From assembly GCA_003075315.1 (NCBI GenBank), contig QDFQ01000001.1:186001-250000 (forward strand): a stretch of 64,000 nt of DNA. The letters are read 5' to 3'. Shown in pieces: positions 18,543 through 27,806 of this stretch (positions are counted from its first letter, which is position 1; each line of letters starts with the position of its first letter). A program made the translations under genes and the position numbers. Below the pieces are notes generated by a model. That model saw nothing but the letters and a program-made list of their open reading frames with translations, was not told the DNA's origin and did not search any database. Source of the stretch: Arthrobacter sp. TPD3018 (GTDB lineage: Bacteria > Pseudomonadota > Alphaproteobacteria > Sphingomonadales > Sphingomonadaceae).

Positions 18543-20324
18543 TTGTTGAATTCCTCTCGCGGTCGGCTGGCCGATACGCTCGACAGGCGCTGGATCGCGC
18601 TGACGCTGCTCGCCTGGGTTGCGGTTGCGGCCTGGTATGTGTGGAGCGACTGGAACCTCGTGCGCTGGCTGTCGCTGGGCGACACCGACGACAATATGCG
18701 GCTGATGCAGGTGCGCAGCTGGCTGGCGGGGCAGGGCTGGTACGATCTCACCAACTATCGCCTCAATCCGCCCGTCGGCTTCAACATCCATTGGAGCCGC
18801 ATCGTCGATCTGCCGATCGCCGGCCTCATCCTCTTCTTCCGGCTGTTCACCAGCAATTATTGGGCGGAGCGGCTGGCGTGCGGCATCGCCCCGCTGATCC
18901 CGCTGTCGATCACGATGCTGGGCGTCGGCGCCACCGTACGACGGCTGATCCACCCCCTGGCGTGGCCGCTGGCGATCGTCTTCCTGCTCGGCACCGCCGC
19001 GACGATGCTGATGTTCCTGCCCGAACGCATCGATCACCATGGCTGGCAGCTCGCGATGCTCAGCCTGACCGTCGCCGGCCTGTGCGACCAGCGCGACCGC
19101 CGCGGGGGCCTGATGGTCGGTCTCGCCAGTGCGGTCAGCCTGTCGATCGGCTTGGAAATGCTGCCCTATTGCGCGATGGCCGGCGCGATCCTGGCGCTGC
19201 GCTGGGTGTGGGACCGGGCCGAGGCGCGGCGGCTCGCCGCCTATGCGGTCAGCCTCGGCGGCGGCGCGGCATTCGGCTTTGCGGCCTTCGCCTCCAATGC
19301 CAATTACGCGATGCGCTGCGACGCGCTGACCCCGGTGTGGCTCAGCGTCTGCGTCGCGGCGGGGGCGCTGCTGCTGCTGATGGCATGGGCGAACCCCGAA
19401 TCGCGTGGGCTGCGTATTGCGATGGCGGTGGTCGCGGGTGGCGTGATCGTCGCGGGCTTCGTCCATTTCTTCCCGCAATGCCTCGGGCGGCCGGAGGGTG
19501 TGTCGCCGGAGCTGGAGAAGAACTGGCTCAACAACGTCCGCGAAGCCAAGCCGATCTACAAACACCCCTTCCGTCTCGCCTTCCCGATCGCGGCGCTGCC
19601 GATCGTGGGCGTGATCGGCGTGCTGTGGGGAACGTGGCGTGCGCGCCGGACGCCGGCACTGATCGGCTGGACTGCGGTGGCACTGTTCGTCGTGTTCGCG
19701 ACGCTGATGCTGCTGTGGCAGGTGCGGGCGGGCCCCGCGGCGCAGCTGCTCGCGGTGCCGGGGGCGACCTTGCTCGGCTGGATCATCCTGCCGTGGCTGC
19801 TCAATCACCGTTCGCTGCCCGTGCGCGTCGGCGGCACCGTCGCGGCGTTCCTGCTGGTCAGCGGGATGTTCGCCGGGCTGATCATCAAATATCTGCCGGT
19901 CGCGCGGCCGAACGCCTATACCAAGCGGGTCAATGGCGCGACGGGCAATTGCGTCCGCTACACGGTGCTGAAGGCGCTCGATCACTATCCGGCGCAGACG
20001 ATCTTCACCTTCGTCGATTTGGGGCCGCGGCTCGTCACCGTGACGCACCACAATGCCATCGCCGGTCCCTATCATCGCAACGGCGACGCGATCCTCGACG
20101 TGCAGCATGCGTTCGGCGGGAGTGCGGATCAGGCGCATGCCATCATCCGCCGCCATGGCGCGACGATGCTGCTCGTCTGCCCCAACCATTCGGAATCGAC
20201 CAATTATCGCGCGCGCGATCCGGGCGGCTTCTACGACCAGCTCGCCCATGGCCAGACGCCGACGTGGCTGACGCCGCTGCCGCTGCCACGCAACTCGCCG
20301 CTACGGTTGTTCAAGGTCGACTGA
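18543..20324 (+). CDS. GT-C-like membrane protein (STT3/oligosaccharyltransferase-like)
   Basis: A 593-residue multi-pass protein with roughly ten to twelve hydrophobic segments. The luminal-loop motif GDTDDNMRLMQVRSWLAGQG near 49-68 (paired acidic residues followed by a Met/Arg helix) and the following GWYDLTNYRLNPPVGFNIHW resemble GT-C glycosyltransferases such as STT3. Databases often label close relatives AcrB-like, which I think is wrong because there is no RND repeat. The start is TTG, with GAGGG about ten bases upstream; no ATG precedes the key motif. With the nearby GtrA and GtrB-like genes it probably transfers a lipid-linked sugar. Target is unknown. Confidence 0.72.
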   Translation: MLNSSRGRLADTLDRRWIALTLLAWVAVAAWYVWSDWNLVRWLSLGDTDDNMRLMQVRSWLAGQGWYDLTNYRLNPPVGFNIHWSRIVDLPIAGLILFFRLFTSNYWAERLACGIAPLIPLSITMLGVGATVRRLIHPLAWPLAIVFLLGTAATMLMFLPERIDHHGWQLAMLSLTVAGLCDQRDRRGGLMVGLASAVSLSIGLEMLPYCAMAGAILALRWVWDRAEARRLAAYAVSLGGGAAFGFAAFASNANYAMRCDALTPVWLSVCVAAGALLLLMAWANPESRGLRIAMAVVAGGVIVAGFVHFFPQCLGRPEGVSPELEKNWLNNVREAKPIYKHPFRLAFPIAALPIVGVIGVLWGTWRARRTPALIGWTAVALFVVFATLMLLWQVRAGPAAQLLAVPGATLLGWIILPWLLNHRSLPVRVGGTVAAFLLVSGMFAGLIIKYLPVARPNAYTKRVNGATGNCVRYTVLKALDHYPAQTIFTFVDLGPRLVTVTHHNAIAGPYHRNGDAILDVQHAFGGSADQAHAIIRRHGATMLLVCPNHSESTNYRARDPGGFYDQLAHGQTPTWLTPLPLPRNSPLRLFKVD

Positions 20325-20334
20325 CCGATCGCCC

Positions 20335-21606
20335 TCAGGCGGCGAGCGGCTCGGCCGCAGGTAGGGCTTCGGTCAGCCGCTGGCGCTTGGCGACGATCGC
20401 CGGCACCAGCGCCTGGCCCGCGACGTTCACCGCGGTCCGCCCCATGTCGAGGATCGGGTCGATCGCCAGCAACAGCCCTGCGCCCTCCAGCGGCAGGCCC
20501 AGCGTCGACAGCGTCAGCGTCAGCATCACGAGCGCGCCGGTCAGCCCCGCGGTTGCCGCCGATCCCAGCACCGATACTGCGACGATCAGCAGATAATCGG
20601 TCCCGTGCAGCGGGATGCCGTAATATTGCGCGACGAACAGCGCGGCGATGGCGGGATAGATGGCGGCGCATCCGTCCATCTTTGTCGTCGCCGCGAACGG
20701 CACGGCAAAGGCGGCATAGCTGCGCGGCACGCCCAGCCCTTGCTCCACCACCTGCTCGGTGACGGGCAGCGTCGCGATCGACGAGCGCGAGACGAAGCCC
20801 AGCTGGATCGCCGGCCAGGCGGCGGCGAAGAACCGTCGCGGGCTCATCCCGTTCGCCAGCAGCAGCAGTGGATAGACGACGAACAGCACCAGCGCGAGGC
20901 CTGCATAGACCGCGATGGCGAAGGTGCCGAGCGCCGACAGCGACTGCCAGCCGTAGCGGACGATCGCACTGCCCAGCAGTGCGCCCGTCCCGATCGGGGT
21001 CAGCCGCACCACCCAGCGCAGGATGCGCCGGAAGATCGCGAGTGCGGACGCGTTGAATCCCAGGAACGGCGCGCCCGCCTCGCCCGTGCGCACCGCGGCA
21101 ACACCGATCGCGATCGCGACGACGATCAGCTGTAGCACGTTGAACGACAGCTTCGTGCTCGCGCCGCCGTCCTTCAGCGCGGTCGATGCCTCAAGCCCCA
21201 GGATGTTCGCCGGCACCAGCCCGCGCAGGAAATCGAGCCACGACCCCGCTGTATCCGGCCGTACCGCGGCGGCGGCGCTCACCCCGGCATGCGCGCCCGG
21301 TTGCAGCACGGTGCCCAGCGTCAGCCCGATCGACACCGCGATCAGCGCGGTGATGCCGAACCAGATGAACGTGCTCGCCACCAGCTTCGCCGCATTGTTG
21401 AGGTCGCGCAGCGCCGCGATCGACGCGACGATGGCGGTGAATACCAGCGGCACCACCAGCGCCTTCAACAGCTGGACGAACATCTCGCCGACGATCCGCA
21501 AGGCGTCGGCCAGGCCGGTGAGGTCATAGCTGCGGGCGACGAAGCCCAGCACGAGGCCAAGGGCCATGCCGATGAAGACCTGCACGCCGAATGAGGGGCG
21601 GGTCAT
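20335..21606 (-). CDS. DAACS-family dicarboxylate/amino acid:cation symporter
   Basis: A 423-residue symporter of the GltP/DctA family, importing C4-dicarboxylates or acidic amino acids with Na+ or H+. Family landmarks are the N-terminal helices with MALGLVLGFVARSYDLTGLAD, the serine-rich re-entrant loop FVSRSSIATLPVT, the MDGCAAIYPAIAALFVAQYY segment, and the substrate-site helix DPILDMGRTAVNVAGQALV near the C-terminus. The ATG before RPSFGVQV gives the usual first helix; a long upstream reading is not plausible. It is divergent from the GH43 gene. Confidence 0.9.
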   Translation of the reverse strand: MTRPSFGVQVFIGMALGLVLGFVARSYDLTGLADALRIVGEMFVQLLKALVVPLVFTAIVASIAALRDLNNAAKLVASTFIWFGITALIAVSIGLTLGTVLQPGAHAGVSAAAAVRPDTAGSWLDFLRGLVPANILGLEASTALKDGGASTKLSFNVLQLIVVAIAIGVAAVRTGEAGAPFLGFNASALAIFRRILRWVVRLTPIGTGALLGSAIVRYGWQSLSALGTFAIAVYAGLALVLFVVYPLLLLANGMSPRRFFAAAWPAIQLGFVSRSSIATLPVTEQVVEQGLGVPRSYAAFAVPFAATTKMDGCAAIYPAIAALFVAQYYGIPLHGTDYLLIVAVSVLGSAATAGLTGALVMLTLTLSTLGLPLEGAGLLLAIDPILDMGRTAVNVAGQALVPAIVAKRQRLTEALPAAEPLAA

Positions 21607-21719
21607 GCGCCGAAATCCTGTGTCATCGCACCGATGTAGGCCCGTCGCGGCGGAAGGGGAGGCAAGAAAAGCGATGCCGGTATCAAGCCGGCCGTTGCAC
21701 GCGATGCCGACGCCGGTAA

Positions 21720-21733
21720 TGTGAGCGCTAACG
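21720..21733. promoter_or_regulatory. LacI-family type operator upstream of the GH43 gene
   Basis: TGTGAGCGCTAACG is a near-perfect inverted repeat around a central CG. It fits the TGTNANCGNTNACA type bound by LacI-family sugar regulators, and resembles the xylose-regulator operators of Caulobacter. It lies 40 bp before the GTG of the glycosidase and about 115 bp before the symporter start. No regulator gene of this family is in the window. Confidence 0.6.
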
Positions 21734-21773
21734 GCACGGGTGCAAACGCCCGGTCTTGGTGAGAGGAGGCGGC

Positions 21774-23423
21774 GTGAGGATATTCCTGCAAGCCATTGCA
21801 TCGGCGGTGGCGGCCTGTCTTGCGCTCGGCCAGGCCGCGGCCGATCCGGCGCGGTTCGAACGCTTCACCTATGAGGGCCGCAGCGTCGAGGTGGCGCACG
21901 CTGGCCGCGGCGAATATCGCAACCCGATCCTGTCGGGCTATTATCCCGACCCTTCGGTCGTGCGGGTCGGCACGGACTATTATCTCGTCAATTCCAGCTT
22001 CGCGCATGTTCCGGGCCTGCCCGTCTTCCACTCGACCGACCTCGTCCACTGGACGCAGATCGGCAATGCGATCGATCGCCCGGGACAGGTCGATCTAACC
22101 GGCCGCCACGTGTCGGAGGGGCTGTTCGCGCCCGACATCTCGTATCACAACGGCCTCTTCTACATCGCCAACACCTGTGTCGGCTGTCGCGGCAATTTCG
22201 TCATCACCGCCAAAGACCCCAGGGGGCCATGGTCCGATCCGATCTGGCTGCCGTTCGAAGGGATCGACCCCTCCATCTATTGGGAGGGCGACCGCGCCTT
22301 CATCGTCAACAATCGCGCGCCGGACGAGCCCCCACGGTACGACGGCCATCGCGCGATCTGGGTGCAGGAATATGACTGGCGCGCGGGACGGATGGTCGGC
22401 CCGTCGACCCAGATCGTCAACGGCGGCGTCGACATCGCCCGCAAGCCGGTGTGGATCGAAGGGCCGCATATCTTGCGCAAGGACGGCTGGTATTACCTCA
22501 CCGCCGCGGAAGGCGGCACCAGCGTCAACCATTCGCAGGTCGTCTTCCGCGCCAAGACCCTGCGCGGGCCGTACGTGCCGTTCGCGGGCAATCCGATCCT
22601 CACCCAGCGCGACCTGCCGATGGACCGCGCCGATCCCGTGTCCGCCGCGGGCCATGCCGAACTGGTGCAGACGCAGACCGGCGACTGGTGGGCGACTTTC
22701 CTCGGCGTGCGGCCCTATCGCGGCGATGACTATAATATCGGGCGCGAGACGTTCCTGCTGCCCGTGACGTGGCGGGACGGCTGGCCGATCATCCTGCCCA
22801 AGGCGACGCGCGTGCCGTTCGTCGCCAAGGCTCCCGCGCTCCCGCACGGGCCGGAACCGCGCCGGCCGACCAGCGGCGATTTCGGCTATACTGACGGCTT
22901 CGCCGGCACCGCGCTGGGGATGGAATGGATCGGCGTGCGCACGCCCAAGGCTTCGTTCTACCGCCTCGATCGCGGTGCGCTGCTGATGGACGGCCGCGCG
23001 CCCCTCGGTGACGTCGATGGCGTCCCCGCCTTCGTCGCGCGGCGGCAGCAGCATGCGATCGCCACCGTCTCGACGCAGGTGACCTTCGATGCCGCGCAGG
23101 ATGGCGACCGCGCCGGCCTCGCCGCGATGCAGAGCGACGACAATTACCTGATTTTCGGCATCACCCGCATCGCCGGCCGCCGCAGTATCGCACTCTATAC
23201 GCGCGACCACGGCCCCGAACGGCGTGTCGCCAGCGCATCGCTCGCTGCCGCCGGGCCGGTGACACTGAAGCTGCGGATCGATCGCGGCACGCTGGCGGTC
23301 GATTATGCCGTCGCCGGCCACGTCGCCACGCTGGCGCGCGACATCGACATCCGTTTTCTCAGCACGACGGTCGCCGGCGGGTTCACCGGCACACTCATCG
23401 GACCGTATATCTGGCAGCGCTGA
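21774..23423 (+). CDS. Exported GH43-family glycosidase
   Basis: A 549-residue exported enzyme of glycoside hydrolase family 43, probably a beta-xylosidase or alpha-arabinofuranosidase acting on plant xylan-type polymers. The signal peptide spans about 1-23. The five-bladed propeller carries the expected acids: general base D59 in YYPDPSV, pKa modulator D165 in GIDPSIYW, and general acid E229 in VWIEGPHI. A C-terminal beta-sandwich (about 375-549) is as in GH43 xylosidases. The GTG start has GAGGAGG upstream, and a LacI-type operator stands 40 bp ahead. Neighbouring genes do not fix the substrate. Confidence 0.9.
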   Translation: MRIFLQAIASAVAACLALGQAAADPARFERFTYEGRSVEVAHAGRGEYRNPILSGYYPDPSVVRVGTDYYLVNSSFAHVPGLPVFHSTDLVHWTQIGNAIDRPGQVDLTGRHVSEGLFAPDISYHNGLFYIANTCVGCRGNFVITAKDPRGPWSDPIWLPFEGIDPSIYWEGDRAFIVNNRAPDEPPRYDGHRAIWVQEYDWRAGRMVGPSTQIVNGGVDIARKPVWIEGPHILRKDGWYYLTAAEGGTSVNHSQVVFRAKTLRGPYVPFAGNPILTQRDLPMDRADPVSAAGHAELVQTQTGDWWATFLGVRPYRGDDYNIGRETFLLPVTWRDGWPIILPKATRVPFVAKAPALPHGPEPRRPTSGDFGYTDGFAGTALGMEWIGVRTPKASFYRLDRGALLMDGRAPLGDVDGVPAFVARRQQHAIATVSTQVTFDAAQDGDRAGLAAMQSDDNYLIFGITRIAGRRSIALYTRDHGPERRVASASLAAAGPVTLKLRIDRGTLAVDYAVAGHVATLARDIDIRFLSTTVAGGFTGTLIGPYIWQR

Positions 23424-23479
23424 TCGCATGTCGCGCATCCGTTCGGTATGCAAGGCGTTGACCCAACAGGAAAACTGCC

Positions 23480-24313
23480 ATGCACAACGTCTGGGCGATG
23501 AAGATGGAGCAGTTCACCCGGTTCACTCCGGAGGAACGCGGTCGTCTCGACATGCTGGTCGCCGCGCGGCAGCGACACCATGACGCGCGCGACGATATCA
23601 TCGCCCAGGGCGCGCACAGCGATCATTGCCATGTGCTGCTCAGCGGCTTCGCCTGTCGCTACGCCCTCCTGCCCGACGGCCAGCGCCAGATCATGGCGTT
23701 TCTCGTGCCCGGCGACCTGTGCGATGCCGAAATCTTCGTGCTCGACCGGATGGATCACGCGATCGGCGCGCTGGTGCCCAGCGTCACCGCGATGATCCCC
23801 GCCAGTGCGATGCGGGTGCTACTGCGCGAAGTGTCGGCCGTGTCCGAAGCATTGTGGTGGGGGACGATGACCGACCTCGCCGTGCTGCGCGAACGCATCG
23901 TCGATCACGGTCGCCGCACCGCCGACGAGCGCGTGGCGCATTTGCTTTATGAGATGCTGGTGCGGCACCGGATCGTCGCCGAGACGCGGGGCGACACGTT
24001 CGACTTTCCGATCACCCAGACCGATCTGGCCGACGCGACCGGCCTCACCCCGTCGCACGTCAACCGCGTGCTGCGCCGGCTGCGCGACGAGGGGATCATC
24101 GTCTGGCACAGCCGCGTGCTGACCGTCGTCGATCCGGCGCAGCTGAAGCAGTTGGGGCAGTTCAACGCCGATTACCTGCATCTCCAGCGCACCGAATCGG
24201 GGGATCCTGCGGTGCTGGCGCGCGCGGGCGATCTGGTTGCCCCGCATCATCTCGATCACCTGTCGATGGATTTTGGTCCTACAAACCGGCCGGTCCGGCG
24301 CATCGTTTCTTAG
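23480..24313 (+). CDS. Crp/Fnr-family transcriptional regulator (first copy)
   Basis: A 277-residue regulator. The cyclic-nucleotide-type sensor fold spans about 10-130, with the segment GFACRYALLPDGQRQIMAFL and LVPGDLCDAE. A C-terminal winged helix follows, with the recognition helix LADATGLTPSHVNRVLRRLR near 180-200. I see no Fe-S cysteine cluster of the Fnr type, so the ligand is unknown. The ATG has AGGA upstream. It begins 56 bp after the GH43 stop and is followed by a small protein and a second regulator of the same family. An unusual long tail (about 245-277) follows the DNA-binding domain. Confidence 0.85.
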   Translation: MHNVWAMKMEQFTRFTPEERGRLDMLVAARQRHHDARDDIIAQGAHSDHCHVLLSGFACRYALLPDGQRQIMAFLVPGDLCDAEIFVLDRMDHAIGALVPSVTAMIPASAMRVLLREVSAVSEALWWGTMTDLAVLRERIVDHGRRTADERVAHLLYEMLVRHRIVAETRGDTFDFPITQTDLADATGLTPSHVNRVLRRLRDEGIIVWHSRVLTVVDPAQLKQLGQFNADYLHLQRTESGDPAVLARAGDLVAPHHLDHLSMDFGPTNRPVRRIVS

Positions 24314-24447
24314 AATCCTGTTCTATAACAAGGAATTGCACCCGAACTCGGGCCTATTCCGGATTCGATCGCGTCCGTAACCTCCGGGGCTTTGCGTGAT
24401 CGTCTGGCTGTCGCCTTTCGCCTCTGCGTGTTGCCGGGAGAGCTGCG

Positions 24448-24615
24448 ATGACCCACGATGACCTTACCTATTTCAACAGCCGCGCGATCGCCGAGCGTCG
24501 CCGGGCGGATCATGCCGTCTGTCCGGAAGCGGCCGCCATCCACCGCCAGCTCGCCGAGGCCTATCGCGCGCGCGTCGTGAACCGTGGCGGCGACGGGGTG
24601 CGCGGTCATGGCTGA
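24448..24615 (+). CDS. Small conserved-looking protein, function unknown
   Basis: A 55-residue product beginning MTHDDLTYFNSRAIAERRRA. The pattern of an N-terminal YFNSRAIAERRRAD helix, then PEAAAIHRQLAEAYRARV, resembles short proteins often found in sphingomonads whose function is unknown. GGGAG stands just upstream of the ATG, and the last 8 bp overlap the start of the next regulator gene, so translation is likely coupled. No domain is recognised with certainty. It is shorter than many gene-finding cut-offs and easily missed. Confidence 0.6.
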   Translation: MTHDDLTYFNSRAIAERRRADHAVCPEAAAIHRQLAEAYRARVVNRGGDGVRGHG

Positions 24616-25402
24616 GGCTCTCCGGTTCGCGCGCCATTCTGCGCCCGCCGCCCGCTTGGCCGACCGAGGCCTCGCCTATCCCGCCGCTGCCGACGCGTCC
24701 TTCGTCGCGCTCGCGCTGGCGCATGCGGTGCCCGACTGTCCCGATGCGCAACAGGCGCTGCAACAGGCGACGCTGCCGCCGCGCACGATCCGGGCCGGCA
24801 CCGACCTGGTCCGTGAAGGCGATCGCGCCGACCGGCTGTACGTCGTCGTCAAGGGCTGGGCCTATCGCTACCTCACCGCGCGGGATGGCGCCCGCCAGAT
24901 TTCGGCAGTGCTGGTGCCGGGCGACGTCGCCAATATCGACACGCTGGCCGAGGGCGGGTGCGGCAGCGGCATCCGCGCGGTCACACCGCTGGAGGTCAGC
25001 GCGATGACGCGGGATCGCGCCCAGGCGCTGGCCGCCGATCATGTCGGCATCGCGCGCATGTTCCTGTTGCAGGCGCTGGCAGACCATGCCGTCCTGTCGC
25101 GCTGGACGCTGTACAATGGCCGTCTGCCCGCGCTCGAACGGCTCGCGTGCCTGATCTGCGAACTCAGCCTGCGCTGCGGCGGCGAGCAGGACAATCGCAG
25201 CCAGTTCGAGATGCCGTTGACGCAGGAACTGCTCGCCGACGTGCTCGGCCTCACCGCGGTACACGTCAATCGCATGATGCAGCGGCTGCGCGCCGACGCG
25301 CTGATCGTCACCGACGGCCGGATGATCCACATCCCCGACGTGACGCAGCTGCGCCGCCGCTGCGACTTCGATCCCCAATATCTCAGGCACCACACCGCCT
25401 GA
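24608..25402 (+). CDS. Crp/Fnr-family transcriptional regulator (second copy)
   Basis: A 264-residue regulator related to the first copy. The sensor domain shows LPPRTIRAGTDLVREGDRAD, then GWAYRYLTARDGARQISAVL and VPGDVANIDTL. The winged helix near 205-235 includes LTQELLADVLGLTAVHVNRM, a typical recognition helix. The ATG overlaps the end of the small upstream gene by 8 bp. The two regulators differ clearly in the N-terminal part, so they are not a recent duplicate. No Fnr cysteine set is apparent. Which signal they read is not visible. Confidence 0.87.
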   Translation: MAEALRFARHSAPAARLADRGLAYPAAADASFVALALAHAVPDCPDAQQALQQATLPPRTIRAGTDLVREGDRADRLYVVVKGWAYRYLTARDGARQISAVLVPGDVANIDTLAEGGCGSGIRAVTPLEVSAMTRDRAQALAADHVGIARMFLLQALADHAVLSRWTLYNGRLPALERLACLICELSLRCGGEQDNRSQFEMPLTQELLADVLGLTAVHVNRMMQRLRADALIVTDGRMIHIPDVTQLRRRCDFDPQYLRHHTA

Positions 25403-25443
25403 TCCGACGCGTTCCGCCAGGCGGCGGTAATATCAGGAGAAAA

Positions 25444-25518
<75 letters not shown>

Positions 25519-25613
25519 ACTCGTTTTTCCGCCGGCGTTCGCCGCGGGAAGGGCGCCTAGAGACGACCGGGGGCGGATTGTCAAGCGTTACCGGACGGGG
25601 CTAGGGTCTGGGC

Positions 25614-25787
25614 ATGGCAAATAGCGACGAACGGGCCGCCCGGCTGGCCGCGCAGCTGCGCGCGAACCTGCATCGGCGCAAGGCGCAGGCGCGCGCCGTG
25701 GCGGCGGAGGGCGATCGTGACGTGGCGTCGCAGCCGGCACCGCCGGCCGCAGAAACGGCCGATCAGGATCCGATCCCTCCGCGTTGA
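25614..25787 (+). CDS. Small basic protein, function unknown
   Basis: A 57-residue product starting MANSDERAARLAAQLRANLH. The first half is a basic amphipathic helix (RLAAQLRANLHRRKAQARAV), and the rest is Pro/Ala-rich and acidic. Similar short proteins with RLA.(K/Q)LR.NL.RRKAQ helices occur in sphingomonads. Function is unknown. There is no clear Shine-Dalgarno site (GGGTCTGGGC precedes the ATG). It is convergent with the aminopeptidase gene, with a diverged palindromic repeat between them. Confidence 0.6.
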   Translation: MANSDERAARLAAQLRANLHRRKAQARAVAAEGDRDVASQPAPPAAETADQDPIPPR

Positions 25788-25792
25788 ACGCG

Positions 25793-25874
25793 CCGTCGCC
25801 CCAGCAGGGGCGGCGATTTCCAGCCCGGGGCGCACGCCAGAACGCCGGGGCGACCAGCCCGCGCGGGATGACGG
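25793..25874. repeat. Diverged twin-hairpin repeat, family A type
   Basis: GCCGTCGCCCC near the left and GGGGCGAC then GCGCGGGATGACGG near the right form degenerate versions of the repeat ends. The unit lies between convergent genes, as other copies do. Confidence 0.4.
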
Positions 25875-25897
25875 GTCCCGCGCAGATGGGGCAACGA

Positions 25898-27706
25898 TCA
25901 CCCCGCGATCGGCGCACATTTGGCGTTAAGCCACGCACGCTCCGCAATGTCGAGCTCAGGGCCGATCCGCGCCACCACATCCGCGTGATAGGCGTCCAGC
26001 CAGTCGCGCTCGTCGCGGGTCAGCAGAGCCGGATCGATCAGCGTCCGCTCGATCGGCGCGAAGGTCAGCGTTTCGAAGCGCAGCATCGTCCGCTCGCGGT
26101 CGCCGCCGGGGATGGCGGCAGGGACGATCAGCAGCAGATTCTCGATCCGGATGCCGTATTCGCCGGCCTTGTAATAGCCCGGCTCGTTCGACAGCATCAT
26201 GCCCGCCCGCAGCGGCTCCAGACTGGCGCCACCCGGATAATTGGGCGCCGCGATCCGCTGCGGCCCTTCGTGCACCGACAGATAGCTGCCGATGCCATGA
26301 CCGGTGCCGTGCGCGAAATCGAGCCCCGCCTCCCACAACGGCCGGCGCGCAAAAGCATCGATCTGCGCGCCGCTGGTCCCGTCTGGGAAGACCGCGGTGG
26401 CGATGGCGATATGGCCCTTCAGCACGCGGGTGAAGCGGTCGCGCATTTCCGCGGTCGGCGGCCCGACCGGTACGACGCGGGTCACGTCGGTGGTGCCGTC
26501 CGCATATTGCCCGCCCGAATCGATCAGGAACAGCTGGCCGGGCAGGATCGGGGCGTTCGACCCTTCGGTGACGTGATAATGCGGGCTGGCGCCATGCGCG
26601 CCGGTGGCGGAGATCGTGTCGAACGACGTGTCGAGCAGGCAGCCGGTCGCTTCGCGGAAGGCCAGCAGCTGCGCCGCGGCGGACAGCTCGGTCTGGCCGC
26701 CCTTGGGCGCCTCCGTCTCGATCCAGCGCAGGAAGCGGCTGAGCGCGGCGCCGTCACGGATGCTGGCGGCGCGATGGCCGGCGATCTCGGCGGGGTTCTT
26801 CAGCGCCTTGGCCAGTACGACGGGGTCGCGCAGGCCGAGCACCTTCGCGCCGCCCGCGGTCAGTGCGTCGAACACGGCCGCCACCGCGCGTTCGGGATCG
26901 GCGGCGACGCGCTGGCCGGCATAGCCGCGGAGCGCGGGGGCGAAGGCGTCGCGATCATGGATGCGGACCGCATTGCCCAGATGCTGGCGCACCGCATCGT
27001 CGACCTTTTCGGGCGCGACGAACAGGTCGGTCGTGCCGTCGCTGCCGACGATCGCATAGGAGAGCGCGACCGGCGTGTGCGCGACATCGGTTCCACGCAC
27101 GTTGAGCGCCCAGGCGATCGAATCGAGTGCGGTCAGCACCACCGCATCGGCGCGCTGCGCGCCCAGCCAGTCGGCGATGGCGGCGCGCTTCGCGGCGGAA
27201 GACTGGCCCGCGTGCGCATCGGCGTGGACGGTCAGCGTGGCGGGCGAGGGGGCGGGGCGATCGGTCCACACCGCGTCGATCGGGTTGCTGTCGACCGGCA
27301 CCAGCGTCACGCCGCGGTCGGCGAGCATAGCGGCGGTGTCCGTCGCCCAGGCGCTGGTGTGCAGCCAGGGATCGTAGCCGATGCGGCTTCCTTCGCTGGC
27401 GTTGGCGGCGAGCCAGCCGGCGATGCTCTCCTGCGGCACGGGCACATAGGCCCAGTCGTCCGCCGACACCTGCTCACGCACCTGCAACGTGTAGCGGCCG
27501 TCGGTGAAGATCGCCGCCTTGTCCGCCAGCACCACCGCGCTGCCCGCCGATCCGCCGAAGCCGGTCAGCCAGCCCAGCCGCTGCGCATAGGCGCCGACAT
27601 ATTCGCTCATATGCTCGTCGGTCAGCGGCACGACGAAGCCGTCGAGGCCGCGGGCGGCGAGGTCTGCGCGAAGCGCGGCGAGGTTGGCGGCGGGCGTGCT
27701 GGTCAT
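25898..27706 (-). CDS. M24B aminopeptidase P
   Basis: Removes N-terminal residues before proline using a dinuclear metal site (Xaa-Pro aminopeptidase). The 602-residue length and two creatinase-like N-terminal domains (about 1-300) match the long form. The catalytic pita-bread domain shows the ligands LFLIDSGGQYADGTTDVTRV, HGTGHGIGSY, NEPGYY and RIENLLL. Start is ATG with no obvious rival. It is single, with a family A repeat 100 bp upstream and a diverged repeat after its stop. Identity as pepP-like is very likely, though whether it is the ancestral PepP or the long form is not settled. Confidence 0.93.
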   Translation of the reverse strand: MTSTPAANLAALRADLAARGLDGFVVPLTDEHMSEYVGAYAQRLGWLTGFGGSAGSAVVLADKAAIFTDGRYTLQVREQVSADDWAYVPVPQESIAGWLAANASEGSRIGYDPWLHTSAWATDTAAMLADRGVTLVPVDSNPIDAVWTDRPAPSPATLTVHADAHAGQSSAAKRAAIADWLGAQRADAVVLTALDSIAWALNVRGTDVAHTPVALSYAIVGSDGTTDLFVAPEKVDDAVRQHLGNAVRIHDRDAFAPALRGYAGQRVAADPERAVAAVFDALTAGGAKVLGLRDPVVLAKALKNPAEIAGHRAASIRDGAALSRFLRWIETEAPKGGQTELSAAAQLLAFREATGCLLDTSFDTISATGAHGASPHYHVTEGSNAPILPGQLFLIDSGGQYADGTTDVTRVVPVGPPTAEMRDRFTRVLKGHIAIATAVFPDGTSGAQIDAFARRPLWEAGLDFAHGTGHGIGSYLSVHEGPQRIAAPNYPGGASLEPLRAGMMLSNEPGYYKAGEYGIRIENLLLIVPAAIPGGDRERTMLRFETLTFAPIERTLIDPALLTRDERDWLDAYHADVVARIGPELDIAERAWLNAKCAPIAG

Positions 27707-27806
27707 GCGAAGGGTCCTGTGATCACGTGGCCTTGCGCATACGCCCGCCGCGGCCTGCCGCCAACTCTCGCGGAGCGTGGATAGGATCGCTCCGGCTCGA
27801 ACCGAC

